This document shows positions 54,321-64,000 of a stretch of DNA of 64,000 nucleotides, piece by piece. Origin of the DNA: Porphyra umbilicalis (taxonomy: Eukaryota > Rhodophyta > Bangiophyceae > Bangiales > Bangiaceae); assembly GCA_002049455.2 (NCBI GenBank), contig KV919034.1, positions 43,301 to 107,300 of the forward strand, written 5' to 3'. Every line of letters begins with the position of its first letter. Position 1 is the first letter of the stretch. A program made the position numbers and the translations under genes. The notes below the pieces were generated by a model that had not been told where the DNA came from, ran no database searches, and was given only the letters and a program-made list of their open reading frames with translations.

Positions 54321-55290
54321 ATGACGGATGGCGAGCCTCACGCGACAGCGCAGAGCCGCGGCTCTCGGTCGAGGACCCTGGAAATGGTGCGCTGTGCGAC
54401 GCCCTGTCAAGACGCGGCCACGGCAGGCACAGCGCGGTTCAACAGATGCTTCGATTCGAATGCTTCCAGAACGAGAGGCAGACGGCACCTTTGCTGGTGG
54501 CGGCGTTGGCTTGCTCAGAACGAGCACTGCCGCAATCGTCGAAACGAACAGTGTCGGTGGGCGCGCGCGGGAATATCGGTGCGGTCGCGCAATCAATCAT
54601 GCGATCCGTTTGCATGCAAAGAGAAATCTTTGAAAGTTTCCAATCTGATCCAAGCCATACCATTGGCTGCTGGAAATGTTCACAGATATGTTGGAAGGGA
54701 GGCGGATCCATCATCGCCAGGGGTCAGCCGGCCCGTGATCAGATTGCTCTGGTCCCTGTTGGCGCCAGGCCCGCCCCCCCCCTCCAATCGCTCGTAGAGC
54801 AGCCTCACGTCAAGCGTGGCGCCGCGGGTGCCTCAGCCGCTTCCACGAGGCGGGGATCTCGTCGACACAGGGGCACGGACGAGGCCCCGTGCCAGTGTCC
54901 GTGTGGCCCGACTCGTGGGCAGCGCTGCGTGGGGCCGTGTCGCAGAGAGGGCCGTTCGGGGAGCCTCAAATGCACCTCCCTGGGCGGTCTCGGGCACACC
55001 TCCCGCTCGGGCGGGCCCGCAGCACCCTGGGCCCCCCCACCCACGCACGCGCACGAGGGGCCGCAGCGTGGGATGCCATCCGCCGCTCGTTGGGGCGCCC
55101 CCTGGGCCGCTATCGGCTGTACGGAGGGGCGTCCCCTGGGCTGCGGTCGCGCGCTCGTGCTCCGCTTGTGCGCGCTTCTCGTATCGCGTGCAGTCGGCCG
55201 CCGGCGACAGCATATGAGCACGCCGTCCGCCAGCGGCTCGTGCTCCCTCGCTCAGTCATCCCAACGACCTCCCGCACGCATCCCCTTACC
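54321..55290. other. Unassigned stretch
   Basis: A 478-codon plus frame (from 54446) and others cross it. The translations are inconsistent in character and become polyproline downstream. I recognise no domain, RNA gene or repeat. Confidence 0.4.
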
Positions 55291-55299
55291 GTTGAGTTC

Positions 55300-55690
55300 T
55301 TTCCGCCCTTGCCGCCGGCGTGGGACGCCGGCGGCTGCCCCCCCCCCCCCCCTGCTACCGTTGAGTTTTTCCTGCTCTGCCGCCGGCGTGGGACGCCGGC
55401 GGCTGCCCCCCCCCCCTCTCTGCTACCGTTGCATTCATCTCGCCCTCACCGCCGGCGTCGGACGCCGGCGGCTGCCCCCCCCCCTCTGCTACCACTGCGT
55501 TTTTCCCGCTCTGCCTCCGGCGTGGGGCGCCGGCGGCTGCCCCCCCCCCCCCTCTCTGCTACTGTTGCGTTTTTCCCGCGCTTGCCGCCGGCGTGGCACG
55601 CCGGCAGCTATTTCCCCGACCCCCCCTTCTACTGTTGAGCTTTTCCCACCCTTGCCGCCGGCGAGGCACGCTGGCGGCGGTTCCCCGCCC
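55300..55690. repeat. Array of six GC hairpins alternating with poly-C tracts
   Basis: About every 67 bp a near-perfect palindrome of the type GCCGCCGGCGT-n-ACGCCGGCGGC recurs (about 55312, 55379, 55446, 55514, 55584 and 55654). It is followed by a C7-C14 tract and a tctgctaccgttg-like spacer. The copies vary in spacer and poly-C length. No convincing ORF explains the arrangement. Confidence 0.75.
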
Positions 55691-55842
55691 TCCCCCCCGC
55701 TTGTTCTTTTTTCCGCCGGCCACCCGCGTGTGGCTCTTTGCCCGCGTGCGCCGCCGGTACTGCGTGGGCGCCGGCGGTGTGCCGTGTGCGCAACGGTGCC
55801 CCGTCCCCTCCGCCCCCCCCCCCTCCCTGTCCCTCGGCCAAT

Positions 55843-57153
55843 ATGTTCAAGAGCCGCCGCTCTCCCCCGTCTCCCACCATGACCCGCAAGCCCGACCCGG
55901 AGCGCGACACGGAGCAGAGGAGGGACCAGCGTCGGCGGCACCAAGAGCGTCTCGCTGTGCTCGCGCGGTACACCTGTTCGTGCCACCTCGGGGGGTGCCC
56001 GCCGTGCTCCACATCGTCACCGTCGTGCGGCGGACGGGCGCCATCACCACCGCGCAACAACTGGGCGCCGCCGGCTGTTCGGCACCCTCAACAAGCCGGC
56101 GGCAGCTGGGGTGGGGGACAAGGGCGTGCACCGTCGGCACCGCGCAACAACTGGGCGCCGCCGGCTGTTCGGCACCCTTAACAAGCCGGCGGCTACTGAT
56201 GCGGGGGGCAAGGACGGGCGCCGTCGCTGCCGCGCGACAGCTGGGCGCCGCCGGCTTACTTGTACCAACACCAAGCCGGCGGCAACTGGGACGGGGGGCA
56301 AGGACGGGCGCCGTCGCCGCTGTGCAACAATTGGGCGCCGCCGGCTGGTCGGTACCTCCAACAAGCCGGCGGCAACTGGAGCGGGGGGCAAAGACGGGCG
56401 CCGACGCCGCCGCGCAACAACTGGGCGCCGCCGGTTGATTCGCACCAACATCAAGCCGGCGGCAACTGGGGTGGGGGGCAAGGACGGGCGCCGTCGCCGC
56501 AGCGCAATAACTGGGGGCCGCCGGCATATCCGCACCCACACCAAGCCGGCGGCAACTGGGACGGGGGACAAGAAGGGGCGCAGTCGTCACCGGGCAACAA
56601 CTGGGCGCCGCCGACTGGTCGCCATCCACAACAAACCGGCGGCAACTGGGGCGGGGGGCAAGGACGGGCGCCGTCGCTGCCGCGCGACAGCTGGGCGCCG
56701 ACGGCTGATCGACACGCACATCAAGCCGGCGGCAACTGGGGTGGGAGGCAAGGACGGGCGCCGTCGCCGCAGCGTACGGACTGGGCGCCGCCGGCTGATC
56801 CCCACCAACGCCAAGCCGGCGGCAACTCGGGGCCGCCGCCTGAAGGTCGGTCACCACAATGGGACGGCCATTGGGGCGGCGGGCCAGGACGGGCGTCGTT
56901 GCCGCCGCGCAGCGACTGGGTGCCTCCGGCTGGGCGGATCCCTCGTCATGCCGGCGGCAACGACGGACGGCATCCGACAGGCGGGGGACCGCCGCCTGGA
57001 GGCGTTATCGGCGGCGGGCCGCGAGACCAAGGTCAACTTCTGCCGCAAGACGTGAGCGCATCGCTGGCTCGCGGCTGTCTTTTGCTCGCCGGCGGCAGGT
57101 GCGCGCCGTCGCCAGACGGTGTGCCGCCTCAAGGCGGCGGCCAATTGCGTTGA
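55843..57153 (+). pseudogene. 30-residue tandem-repeat protein (QAGGNWGGGQGRAPS...), interrupted
   Basis: The ATG at 55843 begins MFKSRRSPPSPTMTRKPD with a basic, charged N-terminal region. From about 56030 a 90-bp unit repeats about nine times, encoding QAGGNWGGGQGRAPSPQRNN followed by WAPPA. In-frame stops occur at about 56179 and 56197, after which the same frame is open to 57153. Another plus frame through the repeats (RRRL...NKPAATGAGGKDG) is open for over 300 codons, so the true frame is not certain. The repeat directly precedes the Myb-like gene and may be part of that element. Confidence 0.5.
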
Positions 57154-57362
57154 GGCGAGGTACGGGCGGCGTTGCCGCCGCCGGCTAATCGTGTGTTGCC
57201 ACAAGCCGGCGGCAACCTCACATGTTACGGGGCCACCCGCCGCGAAAGCGGTGGCTCGCAGGCGCCGCCGCCATCCAACGGGCCGTCTGAAGCCGTCTGG
57301 GAGTCGGAACCGCCGGCTGTAGATCAACCGTAAGCCGGCGACGCGCAGCCCTCACCCTCCGA

Positions 57363-58886
57363 ATGCCGGCCGCCGGCAGCCACCGTGCCCCCCCGGCCGA
57401 TGGGCACGTCGCCGCCGGTGCACAAGTAGTGGACGTTGACGCCGTCGGCTGTGGCGTTGCTGCGCCGACGTACGCACCCCCACCGATGGGGACTGGGCTG
57501 GGGTGGACGGATGAGGAGCGTGTGGCGCTGTGTAAGGCGTACTTCAGCACGTCCGTGGACCTCGTCAAGGGGGCGGACCAGAGTGGGCCGACGTTTTGGG
57601 CCTCGGTCGTGGCGGCATGGAAGGGGCTGCTGGCGGGGCGCCCTGTCGTCCGCCGGCGCACTGAGCGCGGCGTGGGGGGGATGCAGAAGCAGTGGGACAA
57701 GATCCGCAAGGGCGTGAACGAGTTTGGCTCCCACTACATGGCGGTCAAGCGCATGGAGCTGACGGGCAACCCAAGTGACGATTACATGATCAGCGCTGCG
57801 ATGGCGCGCTTCTTTGGCGCCAATGTGTACGAGGCGATACGCAAGGACCGCACGGTGGACAAAGGCAAGGGCAAGGCTACCAAGCGCAAGGCCAAGCAAG
57901 TGCACTGCCCGTGGGTCCCGTGCTGGCGGGTGCTGCGTCACGTCGACAAGTTCAGCGGAGCCGCCGGGGCCGCCGCAGCCGACGGCGGCCCCGCCGGTGC
58001 CGGATCAGCCGGCGGCTGTCCCGGCGGCCGCTCGACAAGCGACTCTGACGAGGACGGAGAGGACGCGGGTGCTGGCGGCTACCAGTCGCGCCCGCGTGGT
58101 GCGAAGGCCGCCAAGCGTGAAAAGGCGGCGGGCATCCAGGAGTCGCGTATGTTCAAGGCGAGCACCAACGCGCTGTCCGCGCTGGCGCAAGCAACGTCGG
58201 AGCGCGCGACCGTGGCTTTTTTTCACTCGGCCGAGATGCGCGACACGCTGGAAGCTGTCGCGTTTCGTCGCGCGCATGCTCGCAAGCTGATGGCGGCGGC
58301 CGGACTGGCGCTGTCCCCGCCGGATACTTTGTCGGAGGCGTCTCCGCCGCCGGAGTCTACAGGAGATGCGCCGGCGGCAGGGGAGTCTACACCCTCCACA
58401 CCCGCGCTGACATCATCGTCGACGCCGCGTATGCCGCCGGCGCAGGAGCCGCCGGCTGGCGCTGCGGTAGTGCCGGCATCTACGCCGGCGGCGAGCGCCC
58501 CTGGGGGTGCGCCGCTGGCGTCTGCGGTCAAGACGACGACTGCGACTGTGTCCTCACCGGCGGCCTCGGCCGCCGTCTCTGGTGCACCTGGGGGTGCGCC
58601 GCCGGCGTCTGCGATTGAGACGACGACTGCTACTGTGTCCTCACCGGCGGCCTCGGCCGCCGGCTCTGGTGCAGCAAGCCGTGGTCGGCGGTCGCTGTCT
58701 ACAAAGCAGGCCAAGGCAGCGGCGGCTCTTGCCGCTGGTTCCAAGACACTCGACGATGAGAACGATGGCATTTACGTGGTGCCTGTGTTTCCTGTGCGCG
58801 ACGATGGCGCGGATTGTGCGGAGGACCGGCAAGACGCTGAGGGGGACGGCTCGAGTGATGAGGATAGCAACGCGGCGTACCAGTAG
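57363..58886 (+). CDS. Myb/SANT-like DNA-binding protein, probable Harbinger partner
   Basis: The ATG at 57363 is followed by 507 residues. An alternative start at 57486 (MGTGLGWTDEER) would begin at the domain. Residues about 43-120 (LGWTDEERVALCKAYF ... FWASVVAAWKG ... GVGGMQKQWDKIRKGVNEF) have the trihelix/Myb-like or NAM-associated pattern. This pattern accompanies PIF/Harbinger and similar transposons and binds the element ends. Further on are basic segments (KGKGKATKRKAK), a helical segment (NALSALAQATSERATVAFFH), and a Pro/Ala/Ser/Thr tail with two near-identical repeats (TTTATVSSPAASAA). The end is acidic. It converges with the minus-strand transposase relic at 59297-61240, the layout expected of one Harbinger element. 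Confidence 0.7.
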   Translation: MPAAGSHRAPPADGHVAAGAQVVDVDAVGCGVAAPTYAPPPMGTGLGWTDEERVALCKAYFSTSVDLVKGADQSGPTFWASVVAAWKGLLAGRPVVRRRTERGVGGMQKQWDKIRKGVNEFGSHYMAVKRMELTGNPSDDYMISAAMARFFGANVYEAIRKDRTVDKGKGKATKRKAKQVHCPWVPCWRVLRHVDKFSGAAGAAAADGGPAGAGSAGGCPGGRSTSDSDEDGEDAGAGGYQSRPRGAKAAKREKAAGIQESRMFKASTNALSALAQATSERATVAFFHSAEMRDTLEAVAFRRAHARKLMAAAGLALSPPDTLSEASPPPESTGDAPAAGESTPSTPALTSSSTPRMPPAQEPPAGAAVVPASTPAASAPGGAPLASAVKTTTATVSSPAASAAVSGAPGGAPPASAIETTTATVSSPAASAAGSGAASRGRRSLSTKQAKAAAALAAGSKTLDDENDGIYVVPVFPVRDDGADCAEDRQDAEGDGSSDEDSNAAYQ

Positions 58887-59296
58887 TGTGTTAGAGTGCG
58901 TATCGGACAGCGACTTTAAAGGGGTTTTTTTCCCCGTTGGGCAGGGGCATTTTTTCCTACTTACTTCGTCTTTGCGTCCAGCAGAGACTATCCCTCTCGC
59001 GTCGGTCTCGGGTAGTTCACCACGCCAGCAGCGGCAGATATCTGCGCGATAGCCGCAGCGCTGCTCGCCGTCACGCCGAATTCGCGCCCATGCTGAGCTG
59101 CTGTGCTGTGCCTTTCGCACGCCGCCGCCGTCGGCGCGTCAGTAACAACTGTGCGTGCGTGGCGGCGGCGGCCTTTGGGCAGGTCTACCTCTCAAAAGGC
59201 AGCCAAGGCAGGCTCCACGAAACACGTTCACGAAGAAACACAGATGTAAGGAAAAAAAACCGCGAGGCGGGAAAAAAAACGTGTGTTCGTCTCTAG
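58887..59296. other. Convergent intergenic gap between the Myb-like gene and the transposase relic
   Basis: About 410 bp of AT-richer sequence with T- and A-runs, consistent with the 3' UTRs of two convergent genes. Nothing else was seen. Confidence 0.5.
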
Positions 59297-61240
59297 TTAA
59301 AGGTACGGCTCCAAAAGCGTTGCTCTGTCCGCCCATACGTCCTCCGCCAGGTCATGCCTCAGCTTCAGGTGCTCCTCCTCGCTCCACGCTTCTGCCCAAG
59401 CGCCTAACGCTTGCCCAAAAGTGGCTACAGGTAGCCAGACTCCGTGTGCAATGGCGGGCGCAATAACGAGGATGGGACCACTGCCCTTCACAAGGCCGTC
59501 TCCATCGTCCTGCATTCCCTCAGTACCACCGCCGGTCTCCTGACCGCCGCCAGCGGCAGCGGCCGCCGCCACAACTCCCCAAGCACCCCCACCCGCAACC
59601 AAATCGCCGCCGGCGGATCCATCACCGCCGGCTGCGGCCGCTCCTCCATTGCCGCCGCTGGCGTTGCCAGCGGCGCCGCCGTGCGCACCCACATCGCCCG
59701 CCGCCCCGCCGCCGCCGCCGGCCGCCTGACCGCCAGCGGCGGCGGCCGCCGCCGCAACTCCCCCAGCACCCCCACCCGCAACCAAATCGCCGCCGGCGGA
59801 TCCATCACCGCCGGCGGCGGCCGCTCCTCCATTGTCGCCGCCGGCGTTGCCGGCGGCGCCGCCGAGCGCACCCACATCGCCGGCCGCCCCGCCGCCGCCG
59901 GCTGCCTGACCGCCGGGGGCAGCGGCCACCACCGCAACTCCCGCAGGCCCCCCACCAGCAACCAAATCGCCGCCCGCGCATCCATCACCGCCGGCGGCGG
60001 CCGCTCCTCCATTGCCGCCGCCGGCATCGCCGGCGGCAGCACCGCGCACACCCCTGAGTACCGCCGCCCCGCCGCCGCTGCCGGCCGCCTGACCGCCGTC
60101 GGCGGCGGCCGTCGCCGCAACTCCCCCAGCCCCCCCACCCGCAACCAAATCGCCGCCGGCGGATCCATCACCGCCGGCGGCGGCCGCTCCTTCATTGTCG
60201 CCCCCGGCGTCGCCGGCGGCAGCACCGTGGACACCTCCACGTACCGCCGCCCCGCCGCCGCCGCCGGCCGCCTGACCGCCGGCGGCGCCCGCCGCCGCAA
60301 CTCCCCCAGCCCCCCCGCCCATAATCACACCACCGCCGGTGCATCCGTCACCGCTGGCGGCGGCCGCTCCCCCATTGCCGCCGCCAGCGTTGCCGGCGGC
60401 GCCGCCAGGCCCACCTGCAGGCCCCGCCGCCCCGCCGCCGCCGGCCGCCTGACCGCCGGCGGCCATACGGGTACGGGACACATAATCGTCGCGTCGCTTC
60501 TCGGTGACCATGTTGTGCAGGATGGCAACCGCCTTAGTGACGATTACCATCTGCTCATCGATGGAGTACTTTGCAGAGTGCAAAGCCACATGAAAACGTG
60601 CCGTAAGCACGGCATACAGTCGTTCGACATCTTTCCGCAGGGCTTCTTGAAGTCGGTTAAATGTAACCTCTACTTCTGTCGTGGGGTCAGGAAACGGAGA
60701 GACGATCAGTGCAAACCGAGGATAAATACCATCCACAAGATAATACAGGAGCGGGCGGGTCGTGCCGTTAGCAGTCTAGGAAAACGTACGGGGCGGCCAT
60801 TCTTCGTTCGAAACGGATAAATAGAGGGGGGAAACATGCATAACGTTGAGGTCGTTGTGAGATCCAGGACACCCCACAAATAAATGCCAAATCCAGAGGT
60901 CCTCATCACAAACGGTCTCCATCACCACGGAACGCTTCCCGTGACGATTCTGGTACATGCCAGCAAACGCCTTAGGGCAGTTGCGCCACTCCCAGTGGCT
61001 GCAGTCAAGGGAGCCCATGCAACCGGACATCCCGCGCTCAGCATTGCGCGTCAGAATGCGCTGCAGTTCTTCAGGGGTGGGAGGACGCAAATATGAGGGT
61101 CCAAACTCATCCACAATAAAGCGCATCAACTCTCGCACTGACATAGCAATAGTTGAAGCGGACAGTCGCGCATATTCGTCAGTCCTGTCCGGCGCCTCCC
61201 GATACGCAATGACTCGAAAAGCCGCAACCACCTTTTGCAA
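59297..61240 (-). pseudogene. PIF/Harbinger transposase relic, 5'-truncated with one nonsense codon
   Basis: Homology to the transposase at 51234-53090 starts at HPLQKVVAAFRV (about its residue 127), and the upstream sequence is unrelated, so about 126 N-terminal residues are missing. GCMGSLDCSHWEW, GSHNDLNVM and RKDVERLYAVLTARF keep all three catalytic acids. At 60776-60778 (minus) a TAG replaces the TAC of RTFSYTANG; the frame is open on both sides. The tail is a long Gly/Ala array (GGQAAGGGGGAAG..., about five repeats of roughly 180 bp). It ends in a charged segment unlike that of the intact copy. Confidence 0.88.
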
Positions 61241-61259
61241 GGGGTGAGCCTGGAGCTAG

Positions 61260-62190
61260 CGGGCAGTAGATTCGCCTGGAGGTCAGCAGTGCTACGGTTC
61301 CGCCTCCCTCCAATCTGCCGTCTCCTTTTTTCTTTTATGCACCACGAGGCGGTGGAAGCGGTGTGTATGGCTACCCGGCCGGTGGCCAGCAGAAGCGACG
61401 CAGTGTGCCAGAGCGGGAGAGCAGGTCTGCTGAAGAGAGCGTTTCAGGTCTGCACTGTCCATCGTGGCGACACCGTCGAGACTCACCGCCGCAGCAGCTA
61501 TGGTCGGATGGCCACTTCACACGCAAGTGAGAACCTCCCCATCACCCGGTGGTTGACATCCTTACCTAAATTTTAGGTGAGTTCTTGTGGTACGCGAAGC
61601 TGCGGAGCCCCGCACCCGATTCAGAGGACCGGTGCGCGCGACGAGGCGCCGCCACCACACTTGACTAGCTTCACGGCCGCGCCATCTTCAGTTCCCCTCA
61701 CAGCGTTCCGCTGGTACCCCCACTACACAGTACACAGCCCTTCTCAAGTAGGCGCCCGCTGTGCGACCTCGCAAACCCACGACCATGGATGCTGCTCGTG
61801 CCACACGTGACTTTTTCTCTGCGACATTGTCACACCCACGAAGTATCGCGAGGAGCTCAGGCCGGGCGGCCGCCGTTTTGGATTCGCGGCGCACGCGCAT
61901 TCGGTCTCTGCCGCAGGAAGCCGGCGGTGGCCGCCCAGGTGTGACCCCCGGAACCACAATCGACTCACCATCATCGACGTTTCGGGGAGCGGGGCCATGG
62001 GGCCTCTCACAAGGCGCCACACGTGAGCCCGTCGCACGTGACCTCATTGCAATTGCAAGGAAAAAGCAGGGGGAGGAGCAGCATGGCAGGGGAGGAGATG
62101 CAGCGGGGGAAGACGTGCGCCGCGGAGCGTGACGATAGGGACGGACGGGGTGGTGGCGTACGCTTCTGCTGCAGCTCGAAGATCACTGGA
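61260..62190. other. Mostly unassigned; one weak ORF
   Basis: The only candidate is 61785-62132 (+), ATG in a good context (gaccatggatg), 115 codons: basic, Arg/Ser-rich, no family. It ends near the MITE at 62195. Nothing else is supported between the transposase relic and that MITE. Confidence 0.3.
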
Positions 62191-62194
62191 GATA

Positions 62195-62430
62195 TGGCGC
62201 GTCGCCAAAGAATGATCGGATCCGAGTAAGTTCCACAGCAAGTTGCAGCATGCTGTGACCGTGCTGTGACTGTGCTTTGAAATAAAATTGCATGCTGAGG
62301 GCTCCTGGATGGCTCTGTGGGAGGCAAGGACGATCACAGCAATTTTAAATTCTGTGCTGTGAGCTGCTGTGAACTGCTGTGACTTGCTGTGAGCGTTTCT
62401 CATATCCGATCATTCTTTGGCGACGCGCCA
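62195..62430. mobile_element. 236-bp MITE with perfect 27-bp TIRs and TA target duplication
   Basis: TGGCGCGTCGCC, then AAAGAATGATCGGAT, at 62195-62221 is exactly inverted at 62404-62430, and similarity continues inward with mismatches. TA flanks both ends (62193-62194; 62431-62432). The interior is rich in gctgtga/cacagc words and has no ORF. TIR and TA duplication fit a Tc1/mariner-type MITE, unrelated in sequence to the 141-bp one. Confidence 0.9.
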
Positions 62431-62812
62431 TAGCAGCCCGCCTGGGGCGCCGCCACAGAGGCCCGCAGGACAACGGCAGAGGGCCGCACGACGGCCCAGA
62501 GGGCCACAGCGCCTCAAGGAAGGGTAGCCCGTTGTCGGCGGCGAAATCGAGTGGAGAGGGACGATCAACAACGTCGAACATTTCGTACAGGAGACAAAAT
62601 CTCGGTCAGCCTGTCCAGATTATATGTCACTATGGACTTCTGTACTGTATCGTTCATACGATTGCATGTGTGATGGCCACAACTTAAACGGAGCGGCCCG
62701 GCCTCGCTCGTCTTCCCGACCACACCCACAGCAGAGCGGCTCTGACGCACTTGCACATTCACCTCCCACCCGCCACCCCCCGCCCCCCACCTCGTCGTAT
62801 CACCCCCACACC

Positions 62813-63292
62813 ATGTGGCAGCTATTATCCCTTATCGCTCTCATTGGCGCTCCTCTGGAGCTTGTCCGTCGCGTTGAGGCCACTCTCCCCCCTCCCCCGC
62901 CCGGCGCACCGCCCCTGCCCCCCCCCACCGACCTACGGCCGGCGCACCCAAAGGCCACAGCCCCCGCTCCGTGGACGGACGGCCGAGCGTACCACGGTGT
63001 TTCCAACACGGCAACGGCGGACGCCCTGGGCAAGGACATTTGGACGTCCAAGCGAGCAAGCCTCAACGATGACGTGTGGGTGGCCGTGCGGGGTGGCCGC
63101 GGCGGCCGAGCGGCGGCGGGCGGCGGGGCGGCGGCGGTGGCGGTGGCGGCGGGCGGTGATGCATGCGACCTTGGTGGACCCCTCATGCGCCCGCTCCCTC
63201 GGGTGGCAGCACGGCGGGAGACGGGCGAGGTCAGGCGCGTGACGGTGCGGAGCGCGCCGGGGAGCCGCGGCGAGCGGTCCCGGTGCCGCTAG
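62813..63292 (+). CDS. Possible secreted Pro/Gly/Ala-rich protein
   Basis: The ATG at 62813 (cacaccatgtgg context) encodes MWQLLSLIALIGAPLELV..VEA, a good secretory signal peptide with a plausible cleavage after VEA. A polyproline stretch, a segment of ordinary composition (WTDGRAYHGVSNTATADALG), and a Gly/Ala/Arg-rich end to 159 residues follow. No family is recognised. The frame upstream of the ATG is open but less protein-like. It might be the first exon of a longer gene. Confidence 0.45.
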   Translation: MWQLLSLIALIGAPLELVRRVEATLPPPPPGAPPLPPPTDLRPAHPKATAPAPWTDGRAYHGVSNTATADALGKDIWTSKRASLNDDVWVAVRGGRGGRAAAGGGAAAVAVAAGGDACDLGGPLMRPLPRVAARRETGEVRRVTVRSAPGSRGERSRCR

Positions 63293-63299
63293 ATTGCGA

Positions 63300-64000
63300 A
63301 GCAGTGGAGTGACGTACCGAGGGCGCGCCGATGCACTGGGGTTCACCAGTGCCTGTCGACCGTCAAGCGGCTCTCCGACGTCACACTCCATCTGGCATTC
63401 AAGCAGATTTATTCTCGTGCTACCGGCCTGTCGACGATGGCGAGAGATGGAGAGAGGATGTCCACCGCTGTCGGCCGAGGACACGACGAGAGCTGCTGCG
63501 TATGGGTCAAGCTCCGCTGCTTTAGCTCTGATGTGGGAGGCTCACATCAGCCATGCCGTGTGCCATCGGCGCGTACGTGCGGCCCCGATATGTTGTCAAC
63601 GGCCTTGGTGTGGTCGCCTTTTGGCTGCTCACACGGTGCGCCGGCCACTCGTGGCGATTCTTGTTGTTAAGGGAGTTGGTCGTTGGAGGTGGCTGTTTCC
63701 CTCTTACGTTCCCTTTTGCAGTGTGAATATTGTGTAGGCCTTCGTTATGGTTTCCTTGTCTTCCATCGTCTTGTCCACAACCGCGTCTCCCTACTGTTTT
63801 TTTGGATGCTCTATCCCGCTTGTCTCGTCGTGCGTTGTTGTCGGGACTCTTCGCTTTATCTGAACATGTGTTTCATCAACTTGACGCTCCTCTTGCGATT
63901 GTGTTGTGCCATGATAGACATGCTGGCACCCTTTTTCACCAGTCTTTGATACAGGCGCCGTCTTCTTTGTTTTGTACACCTTCGTTGTGGGAAGAGGTGC
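63300..64000. other. No feature recognised
   Basis: About 700 bp of moderate GC, T-rich towards the right edge. Short frames only; none resembles a known protein or RNA. Confidence 0.5.

Overview
The window is a GC-rich eukaryotic nuclear segment made mostly of transposable elements and their wreckage. It has long intronless reading frames, TATA boxes, Copia retrotransposons, PIF/Harbinger transposases and tracts of homopolymeric C/G. The composition, the Copia load and the Pro/Ala/Gly/Arg-rich low-complexity tracts remind me of Bangiales red algae (Porphyra/Pyropia). That is a guess from style, not a demonstration. No rRNA, tRNA, CRISPR or bacterial operon is visible.

The main content is a long repeat unit present three times on the plus strand: A (about 2505-13106), B (about 22590-29864) and C (30881-40518). 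Each unit has an acidic-protein gene or its tail, a conserved gene-poor stretch of roughly 3-4 kb, a canonical TATA box, and then a very large gene whose C-terminal half is a Fanzor-type (eukaryotic TnpB/OrfB-like) RuvC nuclease. That half carries a DPG RuvC-I motif, a VDEHNTSQTC motif, a CxxC...CxxxxC zinc ribbon and a GRDTNAARNM RuvC-III motif. The N-terminal half of about 1,000 residues carries two zinc knuckles. No copy is open from end to end, but the breaks differ between copies: A is open through the N-terminal half and C through most of the nuclease half. B is cut just before RuvC-I by a Copia LTR. Units A and C both end immediately after a pair of hairpins and then diverge base by base. 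That is what an omega-RNA scaffold followed by a locus-specific guide would look like (inference).

Other regions. 1-3450 is a nest of terminal-inverted-repeat ends, including a 110-bp tandem array. 15690-17545 and 48878-50870 are extreme low-complexity GC tracts. 18425-20640 holds a frameshifted ULP1/C48 cysteine protease gene followed by a disordered basic protein. 21645-23228 is an LRR protein with a long acidic tail; in unit A a tail of the same type follows a different N-terminus. 29865-30691 is the 5' end of one Copia element, which runs into an assembly gap. 43864-48844 is a nearly complete Copia element on the minus strand, with almost identical 276-bp LTRs, one amber stop in the polyprotein and a primer site matching the initiator tRNA-Met anticodon arm. 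51234-53090 (minus) is an intact Harbinger transposase. 57363-58886 is a Myb/SANT-like partner protein, and 59297-61240 (minus) is a broken second transposase. Three small MITEs with TA target duplications are resolved, two of them at an insertion site that is empty in unit A.

Functionally, the window suggests TE-borne RNA-guided nuclease genes spread by segmental duplication. Their neighbours are typical eukaryotic TE accessory genes (ULP1 protease, LRR/acidic protein, Myb partner).
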